Assembly: GCF_011683955.1 (NCBI RefSeq)
Contig: NZ_JAAQPI010000001.1
Span: forward strand, 620,001-684,000
DNA length: 64,000 nt
Origin: Pseudomaricurvus alkylphenolicus
GTDB lineage: Bacteria; Pseudomonadota; Gammaproteobacteria; Pseudomonadales; Cellvibrionaceae
Direction: 5' to 3'
Position numbers and translations under genes: made by a program. The notes beneath the pieces are model-generated. The model searched no databases and was not told the DNA's origin. It worked only from the letters and a program-made list of their open reading frames with translations. Every line of letters starts with the position of its first letter. The first letter of the stretch is position 1. Positions 29,603 to 38,426 of the stretch are shown one piece after another.

Positions 29603-30069
29603 AAGCTGGCATCCTCCGCATATGCCGCAGCACGCCGAATGGCTTTGCGTATTCGGGGATAGGTGCCACAACGGCAGATATTGCCCGACATGGCATTGTC
29701 AATGGCCTCATCAGAGGGATTGGGATTTTCCGCCAGCAATGCGGCGGCCGACATGATTTGGCCTGATTGACAATATCCGCACTGAACGACATCTTCTTCA
29801 ATCCAGGCCCGCTGCAGGCTATTTTCCTCTCTCTCGGATAGCCCTTCGATAGTCGTAATGTCCTTTCCGGCGACAGCAGCCACCGGGATCATACATGATC
29901 GAATGGCGGCCCCATCCAGATGCACAGTACAGGCTCCGCATTGAGCCATTCCGCACCCGAATTTCGTGCCCACCAACTTTAAGGTATCTCGAATAACCCA
30001 TAGCAGCGGTGTATCAGCATCCGCGTCGACCAGCTGAATTCTTCCATTTATTTTTAGCGATATTGACAT
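29599..30069 (-). CDS. [2Fe-2S] subunit of molybdenum hydroxylase (IorA type)
   Basis: This 156-residue protein has both cluster motifs of xanthine-oxidase-family small subunits: [16 protein letters not shown] (plant-ferredoxin-like) near 37-52 and [10 protein letters not shown], with [15 protein letters not shown], in the C-terminal helical domain. It passes electrons from the molybdenum subunit, with which it forms a dimer. It has no signal peptide, so it is exported by hitch-hiking on the Tat signal of the large subunit, as known for IorAB-type enzymes. The ATG follows AGAGGAG. The four-base overlap with the next gene supports one-to-one synthesis. Confidence 0.93.
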   Translation of the reverse strand: MSISLKINGRIQLVDADADTPLLWVIRDTLKLVGTKFGCGMAQCGACTVHLDGAAIRSCMIPVAAVAGKDITTIEGLSEREENSLQRAWIEEDVVQCGYCQSGQIMSAAALLAENPNPSDEAIDNAMSGNICRCGTYPRIRKAIRRAAAYAEDASL

Positions 30070-30113
30070 ATGGCTCCTCTAACAGCGAACGCAGTGCAAC
30101 TTTCAATTTCGAT

Positions 30114-32039
30114 TCAAGGCAGCTTCCAGCCCAGAAGATTGGCAAAGTCCAACAGCGGCACTAGTGCAATCAACGCGGTAGTGAGCAAGGTAAAGTGTAT
30201 GCGCCTGAATACTGAACGCTTGCCCGTTCCCCAATAGTGACTACGCCAAGCCAGAACACAAGCACACAACATCAATACGGCCAAAATCGCCATCAGATTT
30301 GCCACGCTGATAAGACCAACAAAGCGCTCAATACGGCCAGTAGCAATCACATAGTCCAGTGAATCTCCCGATTCAAAGCCAAACTGCAGGAACGCCACCA
30401 TGGTAATCAGGCACAACGGAGCCAATACGGGAAGGTAGCGACTACCACCGGCGCTGAACCCCCGGGCCGGCCAGAACGCAGCGAGAAAACCCGTGAACAT
30501 CACAATAATGCAGATCGGCAAGATCGCCAGCAGGAACGACAGATTCAATACCCCCTGTTGCCGAGTGTAGTGACGCGAAACTCCATCAACCACCAGGTGC
30601 ATTCCTTCTCCATCCTCAATAAAGGCGACAAGCGCAGGCTCCTTCCCCTCACGCCAGAACACCTTGGGAGCAATCGCCTTGAATCCATCCAGCCCCAGCA
30701 TGGTGAGCCCGCCATTACCATCTTCAGCAACGGAGACAGTTTGAAACATGGCGTCGATAACTTCGTAGGTAGAAAAAGAACGTCTATTGGTCATGTACGA
30801 ACCGACATACCGGGACAGATCCTCAGTGGGCGCGGCTTCTGCGAACACCGATTCCTCCGGCCGATATTGACCAACAAACCGAGTTAGAAAGTCATTGGTT
30901 ACCACGTCCACGTCAACCGGCGGCATGCGCTCAAAGTCCGGATTGGGAGTATCGTCTACGGGATTGCTGCCTTTTCCACCCATGATCGATATAAAGATAC
31001 CCGCACCACTGTTCATCATCAGCGTCATCTTACTGTTGGAACCCGGCCAAGCACCTTCATGGGCCAGTAATTTCTCCGCTCCCCACTGACGGATGGGGAA
31101 TATCACACCCCATCCCCCCAACAGCGGGTGCATCCGGGCATGAATTGAGTGCATTAACTCGAAACTGCCTGAAGTCAGGATGGTGTCGCTATCGGAACGC
31201 CCTGCATCCAGGTGGGCGTTCATATAACGGGCCATATCCGTAGCTGTTGACTGAATGGCCCCGGTTGCTGCAAACATGGGATGCATTCCCAGAAAAGGCA
31301 TGGGTTCAAAAGTGCCGTTGGGGAAAGTCGCATAAGGGCGACCCAACTGTGAAGCTGGTTGAGTATTAACACTGACTCCGCTATTGGACATTGCCAGCGG
31401 AGAAAAAATATTGCGCTGAATATATTCTTGATACAACAGCCCTGTAAGGTCCTCTATCATGATGCCTAGTACCGCGACACCAAAATTATCGTAAACGACC
31501 CATTCACCCGTTGCGCGAACAAGAGCCGGCATCACGCTTTCAATATACTCACCCGAGACCTTCAATGGCTGGTCTTTCATGACTGCCAGCCCGGTGAATC
31601 TATCTTCAAAACCGGCCCTGTGAGTCAATAAATCCCATATTGTGATCTGTCTATCGGCATTCATCGGCAGCTGAAACCGCTGCAAATAGTTGTTCGCCGG
31701 CTCGTCAAGACTCTTGATCAACCCACGTTCAAGTAATTGCACAATAGCGGTACCGGTAAACGTCTTTGAAATTGAACCTATTCGAAACAATGTTTCTGAG
31801 GGAATGATTGGAGCCTCCTTTGCATAGTCCGCGTATCCATAACCCTTGGCAAGCAGCAGTTCACCATCCTGAACAATGGAAACAACAGCCCCCGAGAAAC
31901 GCCTGTCCGCAAAAGCTTTGCCGAGGACTTCATCGGCCCAGGCTTCAACACCCTGCGCATCCAACTTAGCCTGCGCCATCGCATTGCCTGCACATACAAG
32001 CCATAGAATGGCCATCACAGCTGTCTTAATCGCGTTCAA
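30114..32039 (-). CDS. Beta-lactamase/DAP-like serine hydrolase with C-terminal membrane segments
   Basis: The 641-residue protein has a signal peptide and a class-C beta-lactamase-fold domain with the nucleophile motif S89-I-S-K92 and the YDN triad (VVYDNFGV, near 178). Such proteins are D-aminopeptidases, D-esterases or carboxypeptidases more often than true beta-lactamases. After a middle domain, the last 130 residues hold about four hydrophobic helices (for example LSFLLAILPICIIVMFTGFL), so the catalytic domain is membrane-tethered in the periplasm. It starts with TTG, chosen because GGGAGAG lies eight bases upstream; an ATG at 32015 would leave a very short signal. It is the first gene of the operon with IorA, IorB, the lipoprotein and the M19 dipeptidase. 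Confidence 0.85.
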   Translation of the reverse strand: MNAIKTAVMAILWLVCAGNAMAQAKLDAQGVEAWADEVLGKAFADRRFSGAVVSIVQDGELLLAKGYGYADYAKEAPIIPSETLFRIGSISKTFTGTAIVQLLERGLIKSLDEPANNYLQRFQLPMNADRQITIWDLLTHRAGFEDRFTGLAVMKDQPLKVSGEYIESVMPALVRATGEWVVYDNFGVAVLGIMIEDLTGLLYQEYIQRNIFSPLAMSNSGVSVNTQPASQLGRPYATFPNGTFEPMPFLGMHPMFAATGAIQSTATDMARYMNAHLDAGRSDSDTILTSGSFELMHSIHARMHPLLGGWGVIFPIRQWGAEKLLAHEGAWPGSNSKMTLMMNSGAGIFISIMGGKGSNPVDDTPNPDFERMPPVDVDVVTNDFLTRFVGQYRPEESVFAEAAPTEDLSRYVGSYMTNRRSFSTYEVIDAMFQTVSVAEDGNGGLTMLGLDGFKAIAPKVFWREGKEPALVAFIEDGEGMHLVVDGVSRHYTRQQGVLNLSFLLAILPICIIVMFTGFLAAFWPARGFSAGGSRYLPVLAPLCLITMVAFLQFGFESGDSLDYVIATGRIERFVGLISVANLMAILAVLMLCACVLAWRSHYWGTGKRSVFRRIHFTLLTTALIALVPLLDFANLLGWKLP

Positions 32040-32326
32040 ACCAACACTCTCCCGCTAAGGTTAGATCCAGTAATGGCCAGTGCCAATACATGAAAGGCTA
32101 TTGCCTATCCTACTCCGCCCCCTCCCCAGACTCCATGGCCAAAGGCGCCACTGCATAGCGGATGGCGCCATAAAAATTCCGGCCGGGCAGTGGAAATCGT
32201 GACGTTAGCGGGAAAATAATGATTAGAGCAATGAATCTTTTCAACATCCCATACATCGACTGCCTCTTAACCATAGCGATATCATGTCGGGCGAACGAGC
32301 AACCGATTTTACCGGACTTAAGAACC

Positions 32327-34189
32327 ATGAAAACAAGCAGGACCATACTTTCAGCAGCTCTGGCGATGTCAGTGATTAGCGGGTGCAATACTGACCTAAC
32401 GCCTTCGGCTATAGAAAACCCCAATAATAGCGCAGCGACGTCTTTGAATGCGGACTCAAAGTCACTTACCCCCTCTGTGCAAGCCAATCAGTTGTTCGAT
32501 AAACTGTATATGGAACAAGTGATGATGAAACCGCAACTTCAGACCTTTCTCGGCATCAAGACCAGTCAGGATAGATGGGATGACTTGAGCGATGAAGGGC
32601 AGAAAAAGCAGTTTCAGCTAGCGCAGCAACAGTTGGCACTTGTAGAAGCGAGTATCGACTTTCAACAGTTGGACGATAACGCAAGGTTGAGCTATACACT
32701 GTTCACCAGAAAGTTAAGAGAAGATATTGAAGATTTCAAGTGGCGTCATCATAACTATCCTGTGCATCAGATGTTTGGTGTCCACAGCCGTGCGCCGGAA
32801 CTTCTGATAAACCAGCACAAGGTTACCAGCGTAAAGGATGCTGAAGACTATATCGCCAGACTGAATGCACTGCCCGTACTGTTTGAGCAATTGATTGAAG
32901 GGTTGAATCGTCGTGCCGAATTGGGCGTCATTGCTCCAGGCTTTGTATTCCCGCATACGATTAGAGACTCTCAGAATGTTATCAGTGGCGCGCCCTTTGA
33001 CAACGGCGAGGACAGCACCCTTTTTGCGGATATCAAGTCAAAAATCGGCAAGCTCGGCATTGACGGGCAAGAACAGCAGCGATTGCTGTCAGCCGCAAAA
33101 GAAGCCCTGACAAGTCAAGTGGGACCCGCCTACAAAAATCTGATCACTACACTGGAGAGCCTCAAACAGCGCTCTGATGATCGGGATGGTGTTTGGAAAC
33201 TGCCAGACGGAGCAGCCTACTACGAGCACATGCTTGCGCGTATGACCACCACGGACTTCAGCGCAAGCGATATTCATGCCATCGGTCTGCAGGAGGTGGA
33301 CCGCATTCACGATGAAATTCGGGTAATCATGAGCAAGGTCTCATTCAAAGGCAGACTACAAGAATTTTTTGAACATGTCCGCACGGACCCGAAGTTCTAC
33401 AAGGAAGAAAGTGAACAAGGGAAGCAGGAGTTCCTCGACCAAACCCAGGCCTATATCGACGAAATTAACGCGCGTCTGGATGAGATGTTCTTGACAAGAC
33501 CGCAAGCCAAACTGGTGGTAAAGCGGGTTGAGGAATTTCGCGAAAAATCCGCCGGCCGAGCCTTCTATAAGCGGCCAGGCCCAAATGGTTCACGACCTGG
33601 AATCTACTATGTCAACCTGCACAGGATGAGCAACCAACCAAGTTACCAGGCCGAAGCGCTGGCCTTCCATGAGGCGCTGCCTGGTCACCACATGCAGCTC
33701 GCCATCGCACAGGAACGGAAGGACCTACCAAAGTTCCGCCGCTACGCAAGCTACAGTGCCTACAACGAGGGCTGGGGGCTCTACGCCGAGTACGCCCCGA
33801 AAGAGATGGGATTCTATCGAGACCCCTACTCGGATTTTGGTCGTCTTTCGATGGAGTTGTGGCGCGCCTGCAGACTGGTGGTCGACACCGGGCTGCATCA
33901 TAAACGATGGTCCCGCCAGCAAGCGATTGACTATCTGGCTGAAAATACACCTAATCCCAAGGGAGATATTACCAAAGCGGTTGAGCGTTATATCGTGATG
34001 CCAGCCCAGGCCACGACATACAAAATTGGTATGCTGAAAATTCTGCAGCTTCGCTCAAAAGCCAGAGGAATCCTGGGTGACAAATTTGATATTCGCCAGT
34101 TCCACGACGTTGTGCTAAAGAACGGTTCGGTGCCTTTGGATGTATTGGAAGAGCAGGTGAACAGCTGGATTCTGGACAGTCAGGTATAG
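32327..34189 (+). CDS. DUF885-family lipoprotein (putative zinc carboxypeptidase-like peptidase)
   Basis: The 620-residue protein starts at the ATG at 32327, because a lipoprotein signal begins there (MKTSRTILSAALAMSVISGC). DUF885 proteins are all-helical and carry a gluzincin-like site, visible here as FHEALPGHHMQ followed by YNEGWGLYAEYAP. Their length is usually 560-620, so the gene is complete. They are predicted envelope peptidases; experimental activity is known for few. The 287 bases upstream are shared with the divergent beta-lactamase-like gene and hold no clear operator. A hairpin follows the stop. Context supports peptide hydrolysis in the periplasm. Confidence 0.88.
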   Translation: MKTSRTILSAALAMSVISGCNTDLTPSAIENPNNSAATSLNADSKSLTPSVQANQLFDKLYMEQVMMKPQLQTFLGIKTSQDRWDDLSDEGQKKQFQLAQQQLALVEASIDFQQLDDNARLSYTLFTRKLREDIEDFKWRHHNYPVHQMFGVHSRAPELLINQHKVTSVKDAEDYIARLNALPVLFEQLIEGLNRRAELGVIAPGFVFPHTIRDSQNVISGAPFDNGEDSTLFADIKSKIGKLGIDGQEQQRLLSAAKEALTSQVGPAYKNLITTLESLKQRSDDRDGVWKLPDGAAYYEHMLARMTTTDFSASDIHAIGLQEVDRIHDEIRVIMSKVSFKGRLQEFFEHVRTDPKFYKEESEQGKQEFLDQTQAYIDEINARLDEMFLTRPQAKLVVKRVEEFREKSAGRAFYKRPGPNGSRPGIYYVNLHRMSNQPSYQAEALAFHEALPGHHMQLAIAQERKDLPKFRRYASYSAYNEGWGLYAEYAPKEMGFYRDPYSDFGRLSMELWRACRLVVDTGLHHKRWSRQQAIDYLAENTPNPKGDITKAVERYIVMPAQATTYKIGMLKILQLRSKARGILGDKFDIRQFHDVVLKNGSVPLDVLEEQVNSWILDSQV

Positions 34190-34203
34190 TGCCCTTTTAA
34201 AAT

Positions 34204-34221
34204 GGAGGCCCGAGAGCCTCC
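34204..34221 (+). terminator. Hairpin after DUF885 gene
   Basis: Arms GGAGGC (34204-34209) and GCCTCC (34216-34221) are followed by a moderately T-rich stretch. It lies between convergent genes. A weak terminator. Confidence 0.45.
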
Positions 34222-34243
34222 GTTCTATTATCCCTGTATCAAG

Positions 34244-35398
34244 CTACCAACCGCGGGTACGGCGCCAGAAATTGGTGCAGCTGCTACCCTCCAGTACGCA
34301 ATAATGCTCATATTGCCCTGAGGTCGCGCACGCATGGTTGGGCAGGATTCGCAGCATGGTTCCCACCGGAAAGTCGCAAGGCTTAAGGGGTGCAGCACCG
34401 TTTCTTACCATAATAATGCCGTGCTCTTGATTGGCTTTCCCCATGATAACATCCATCAGCGGTTCTCCCTCCAGATCGCACACAACTCCGTATCCTTGAT
34501 CCAGCCTCTGTTTTTCCGTTCCACGATCTCTGGACATTGCCATCCACCCGGCATCGACGATCACCCAGCCCTTTTCTTCTTGGTGACCGATAACCGTAGT
34601 AAGTACGCTTATCGCAATATCGGACAATTGAGCTACGCCCAGTCCCACCTGAAAAAGATCGAGAAAAGTATAGACACCTGGACGTATCTCAGTGACGCCA
34701 TCCAGGTTGTTTGACATTAAGGCGGTTGGCGTGGATCCAATTGAAACGACCTGACACGAAAGCCCTTCTGCTCGAATTGCCTGCGCGGCGCTCACCGCAA
34801 GGTCTCGCTCCTGTTGCGCACAGTGGCGGATGTCGTCAATGGAATCGCAGTCATAGGACCCACCGGCGTGAGTCATTACACCTTGCAGAGTCAAACCACT
34901 GGTTTCCTGAATTGCTCTGGCAACATCAATCAATTCTTCACCCATTGGTGGCACACCAGACCTGTGACCGTCAACATCAAGCTCTATCAGAACGGGGAGT
35001 TCAATACCGAGAACTCTTGCACGCTCACCAAGCAGGTTGATCGCTGCAATATTGTCAGTAACCACTGTTAACGAGCATCCTCGGCTTATCAAGTTCGCCA
35101 CTGCCTCTACTTTATTGGGGGTCAAACCGACTCCATACAGAATGTTGCTGTAACCACCCTCAAAGAAATACTCCGCCTCCTGCAGTGTTGAAACCGTTAT
35201 ACCAGCGGTGTTTCCTCCCTTTTCGACATCTGCGAGAACTTGCAGTGATTTGTGTGTCTTTACGTGCGGTCGCAGATTACAGTTCAGAGCACCCATTCTT
35301 TCAGCCATACGCTGTATGTTTGCTCGCATGACTTCACGCTCGAGCAGGAGTGACGGTGTTGGCAGCTGTCTGATATCACAAGGAAAATTCTCTTTCAT
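34244..35398 (-). CDS. D-threonine aldolase / D-serine dehydratase-family PLP enzyme (second copy)
   Basis: The 384-residue fold-type-III enzyme has PLP Lys in LRPHVKTHKS (near residue 46) and the C-terminal metal motif NHAC (PNHACATSGQY), the His/Cys pair of D-serine dehydratases. It shares this architecture with the enzyme at 834 but is clearly diverged from it, so the two are not recent duplicates. Likely reactions are dehydration of D-serine or D-threo-3-hydroxyaspartate, or aldol cleavage of D-hydroxyamino acids. The ATG follows GAGGTCAGGT. It lies nine bases after an ornithine-cyclodeaminase-family gene, so they form an operon. Which of these substrates it uses is open. Confidence 0.83.
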   Translation of the reverse strand: MKENFPCDIRQLPTPSLLLEREVMRANIQRMAERMGALNCNLRPHVKTHKSLQVLADVEKGGNTAGITVSTLQEAEYFFEGGYSNILYGVGLTPNKVEAVANLISRGCSLTVVTDNIAAINLLGERARVLGIELPVLIELDVDGHRSGVPPMGEELIDVARAIQETSGLTLQGVMTHAGGSYDCDSIDDIRHCAQQERDLAVSAAQAIRAEGLSCQVVSIGSTPTALMSNNLDGVTEIRPGVYTFLDLFQVGLGVAQLSDIAISVLTTVIGHQEEKGWVIVDAGWMAMSRDRGTEKQRLDQGYGVVCDLEGEPLMDVIMGKANQEHGIIMVRNGAAPLKPCDFPVGTMLRILPNHACATSGQYEHYCVLEGSSCTNFWRRTRGW

Positions 35399-35407
35399 TA
35401 CCTGACC

Positions 35408-36367
35408 TCAATCCAACTCAATGATACGTTCAGCAGCTTTTGCTGCATCCACCACGACTCGTGCTGCGGCCAAATCCTGAAGCGCCATGCCGGTGCTGTC
35501 AAACAAGGTAATTTCGTTATCGCTGACACGCCCGGCATGAAAACCTTCAATGACCGCTCCCAGGGTTGTGATGTCCGCTTTCTGTATCAACCCGGCATTA
35601 AACGCGTGCTGGCACTCACCCAGTAACGCAGCTTGCTCTGCAAGATCTCCAAAAATACTTGCTCTGGCCACCAGCAATTCATCGACTTCCTGCTTTCCGA
35701 CAGTATCGGCCCCCATACAGGCCAGGTGCGTTCCCGGTGTTACCCAATCTTGTTGCAAAATCGGGCGACGAGAAGGAGTGACGGTAATAATCACGTCCGC
35801 AGCGGTGAGTTCCTCGGGGGTCGCAGGTCTGGCAGCGCAGCCGCAGTTAATGGCTTGTGTGGCAAGAGTCATGATCTTGTCAGGGTTTGGGTCACAAATC
35901 AGGACGAGGTCAAAATCACGCTCACGCAAAGCAGCACTTAACTGAAAAGCGCCTTGTCCACCTGCACCAACGATTCCCAAAACACGTGCATCCTCCCTGG
36001 CCAGATATCGAATCGACAAGGCACTGGCTGCGGCTGTTCGTAACGCCGTCAGGTATGTCGCTCGTACCAGTGCCGTAGGCTCGCCGCTGTCTTCGTCAAA
36101 CAAAACAACGGTTGATTGATGATTCGCCAGCCCACGTGACGCATTACCCGGCCACAAGCCGCCCGCCTTGACCCCCAACACCGGAGCTCTTCGGTCAAAA
36201 CCTGACTTGAAACCAAACACAGCATCGGCATAGTTCAAGCTTTCTCGAACTATGGGAAAGCATTCGGCAGCCTCCTTCGCCAGGGCACAAAAAGAATCTT
36301 TGACAGCGTCGGTGATTGCCTCTTGGGTAACCAGTTCTTCAACCACGCTTTCGGAAACATAGTACAA
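35408..36367 (-). CDS. Ornithine cyclodeaminase / mu-crystallin / iminosuccinate reductase-family protein
   Basis: This 319-residue protein has the ornithine-cyclodeaminase fold with the NAD(P) motif GIVGAGGQGAFQL (near 130-142), KAGGLWPGN and ADVIITVTPSRRPIL, and LFDSTGMALQDLAAA at the end. Family members include ornithine and lysine cyclodeaminases, alanine dehydrogenase, ketimine reductases and BhcD, which reduces iminosuccinate to aspartate in the beta-hydroxyaspartate cycle. The TTG start is chosen because AAGGAG stands seven bases upstream. It is the first gene of an operon with the D-serine-dehydratase-like enzyme. An imine-reducing role downstream of a dehydratase would fit, but is inference. 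Confidence 0.8.
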   Translation of the reverse strand: MYYVSESVVEELVTQEAITDAVKDSFCALAKEAAECFPIVRESLNYADAVFGFKSGFDRRAPVLGVKAGGLWPGNASRGLANHQSTVVLFDEDSGEPTALVRATYLTALRTAAASALSIRYLAREDARVLGIVGAGGQGAFQLSAALRERDFDLVLICDPNPDKIMTLATQAINCGCAARPATPEELTAADVIITVTPSRRPILQQDWVTPGTHLACMGADTVGKQEVDELLVARASIFGDLAEQAALLGECQHAFNAGLIQKADITTLGAVIEGFHAGRVSDNEITLFDSTGMALQDLAAARVVVDAAKAAERIIELD

Positions 36368-36723
36368 ATGAGTACTCCTTGATCTCGAGATCGTATCGAA
36401 ACCTCTTGCAAATTCGAGGTTCAGTAGTCATCCGATATGATTGCAACATACCCAGATATTTGCAATTTAATTTGCAGATATTGTCAAATTAGGGAACAAG
36501 GAAAACAACGTTGACACACAAATAGAACTTAAAATAGGATAACCATTCTTTAATTTTCATTTAAATATGTTTTGATACTCATTTGCTACATTTTTTGCAG
36601 AATTTGTATTTATTGCATATCTTGCTAGAATATTTCACGTAATATCGGTCAAGTAATGACTCGCACTCACAAACCCGTTGCTGGCTAGGGTCGTGCGATA
36701 ACGCACCAGAGGATAGTGAAAAC
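36368..36723. other. Divergent AT-rich regulatory region between OCD-family and XRE-cupin genes
   Basis: No gene is seen in these 356 bases. They are AT-rich and hold a perfect palindrome GATCTCGAGATC at 36381-36392, next to the ribosome site of the minus-strand operon, and a 26-base imperfect dyad at 36456-36481. The stretch 36530-36650 is nearly featureless AT-rich DNA, perhaps the promoter of the XRE-cupin gene. Confidence 0.6.
36456..36481. promoter_or_regulatory. Imperfect 26-bp palindrome, candidate XRE-cupin operator
   Basis: Half-sites ATATTTGCAATTT and the reverse complement of AATTTGCAGATAT face each other with only two mismatched base pairs. It lies in the divergent region between the OCD-family operon and the XRE-cupin regulator, a standard place for that regulator to bind. 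Confidence 0.45.
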
Positions 36724-37344
36724 ATGAAAGCAGGAGAGCGAATTAAGGAACTTCGAAAGCAGAAAAAGATCACGTTGGCAAAGCTCAGCGAACAGACCGG
36801 ACTCTCGGCATCATCGCTTTCCAGAATAGAGAATACTCTACTTTCATTAACCAACGAGAAAATGCTAAAGATATCAGAGGCATTGGGCGTAGAGATAAGC
36901 GAGATCGTACCCGCCAAAGCTCCAGCCACCGCCGCACCGGATCTTCCCTCCAATTCCCTTGCAAGGCAAGTGACCTCGTACAGGCGAGACAGGGAGTTCG
37001 TCGCAGAAGATAACACCAGAGCCTGCTACCTGTTCAGCGAATTGAAGAAAAAAAACATGGATGTGGTTCTGGTTGAAGTTGACCCTCTACCGATAGAAGA
37101 CACCGAATTCATCAGACACTCAGGGGAAAAAAGTGTCTATGTCATCAAAGGAAAATTGGAAGTCCACTTTGAATACTATAGCCCCAAGGTACTCGAACAA
37201 GGAGACGCTATCTATTTCGATAGCGATATGTGGCATTCGGTTACCGCACTGAATGGAAAGAAAGCTGAAATACTGGTGACCTACTTTTACGGCACGGACA
37301 ACACCAGTTCACCCAGTGTAGAGGGGCGCAAGGGCTTCCTGTAG
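36724..37344 (+). CDS. XRE-family regulator with cupin sensor domain
   Basis: The 206-residue protein has an N-terminal helix-turn-helix (RIKELRKQKKITLAKLSEQTG, SASSLSRIENTLLS) and a C-terminal cupin (EYYSPKVLEQGDAIYFDSDMWHSV). XRE-cupin regulators often control amino-acid or polyamine degradation and sense a small metabolite in the cupin barrel. The ATG follows GAGGA. It is divergent from the OCD-family and D-serine-dehydratase-like operon and followed after 29 bases by an AraC-type gene and then a dehydratase, so it probably controls the whole group. The ligand is unknown. Confidence 0.9.
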   Translation: MKAGERIKELRKQKKITLAKLSEQTGLSASSLSRIENTLLSLTNEKMLKISEALGVEISEIVPAKAPATAAPDLPSNSLARQVTSYRRDREFVAEDNTRACYLFSELKKKNMDVVLVEVDPLPIEDTEFIRHSGEKSVYVIKGKLEVHFEYYSPKVLEQGDAIYFDSDMWHSVTALNGKKAEILVTYFYGTDNTSSPSVEGRKGFL

Positions 37345-37373
37345 GCAATGCTCACATAATCAGAGGTGTAGCC

Positions 37374-38417
37374 ATGAAATCATGCGAATATTCGGATAAT
37401 TCCTGCATCGTTCTTTCAATAGTCAAGGCACTTGATGAGGTTGGACTCGACAGTAGAGAAATACTTCAGCATTTGGATATTGACCCGAATTTATTGGGCG
37501 CTGGTGATTGCCGTGTTAGCCAGGAGCAAATGACGACTCTATGGAAATTGGCCGAAAAGCGATCGGGTGATGAAAGCCTCGGATTGAGAGCCGCGAGACA
37601 TGTCCGCTTGGCGAACTTGCAGATCGTCGGATACGCCATGCACTGCAGCGGCACGCTTGAACGGGCATTACAACGACTTATTCGCTTTCGGCGGCTGGTT
37701 TCAGATGCAGGTATCATGGATCTAAGTCAATCGGGGAATCTTTACAGGTTTTGCTTGATCCTGGACACGCAAGGGGGTGAAATTGCCTATCAGAGTTATG
37801 ACTTTTGCATTGCCTCGTTGGTTGTTCTATTGCGCGAAATTGCTGGTGATACCGCCTTTACTCCATACAAAATTTGCCTGGAAAGAGCGCAGCCCGAGAA
37901 TATTGAACAGTATCAGGATCTGTTTCAGTGCAAGATCGAATATGAACAGCCTCAAACTTGCATTTACCTGAACCGCAGTCAGTTGCAACAGCCCATTCCC
38001 ACCGGCAATGAGCATCTCGCTGCACAGCTTGATGACATTGCCGAAAAACAGATTAACCAGCTAGACAGAGTCAGCTTCAAGCACCAAGTCCGGACTGTTC
38101 TGAACACCCATCTGCACGAAGGCGAACCCAGCAAATCTTTGGTCGCACAGGCCTTCAGGATCAGCAATCGAACGTTGCTGCGTCGACTCCGAGAAGAGTG
38201 CACAACCTATCAGGAAGTGCTTAACGAACTTCGGGAAGAAATGGCCTGTAGCTACTTGAGACGACCCGGGATGACGCTGGATAAGACATCAACACTACTC
38301 GGTTTTTCAGATGTTAGTACTTTTTCTCGCGCCTTCAAAAATTGGACTGGCAAGAGTCCCAGCTTATGGAGAGAGCAATCCTCAATGACTAAAAATTTTC
38401 AGCCCAAACTTGCATAG
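37374..38417 (+). CDS. AraC-family transcriptional regulator (OruR-like, with N-terminal ligand domain)
   Basis: This 347-residue protein has the N-terminal arabinose-binding-type domain found in OruR and ArgR-like regulators (LDIDPNLLGAGDCRVSQEQMTTLW, then LGLRAARHVRLANLQIVGYAM) and a C-terminal AraC double helix-turn-helix (SLVAQAFRISNRTLLRRLREE, TSTLLGFSDVSTFSRAFKNWTG). Relatives activate ornithine, proline or related amino-acid catabolism. The ATG follows AGAGGTG. It lies between the XRE-cupin gene and the dehydratase gene, nine bases before the latter, so it is cotranscribed with and probably activates it. Confidence 0.9.
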   Translation: MKSCEYSDNSCIVLSIVKALDEVGLDSREILQHLDIDPNLLGAGDCRVSQEQMTTLWKLAEKRSGDESLGLRAARHVRLANLQIVGYAMHCSGTLERALQRLIRFRRLVSDAGIMDLSQSGNLYRFCLILDTQGGEIAYQSYDFCIASLVVLLREIAGDTAFTPYKICLERAQPENIEQYQDLFQCKIEYEQPQTCIYLNRSQLQQPIPTGNEHLAAQLDDIAEKQINQLDRVSFKHQVRTVLNTHLHEGEPSKSLVAQAFRISNRTLLRRLREECTTYQEVLNELREEMACSYLRRPGMTLDKTSTLLGFSDVSTFSRAFKNWTGKSPSLWREQSSMTKNFQPKLA

Positions 38418-38426
38418 GATACCTCA

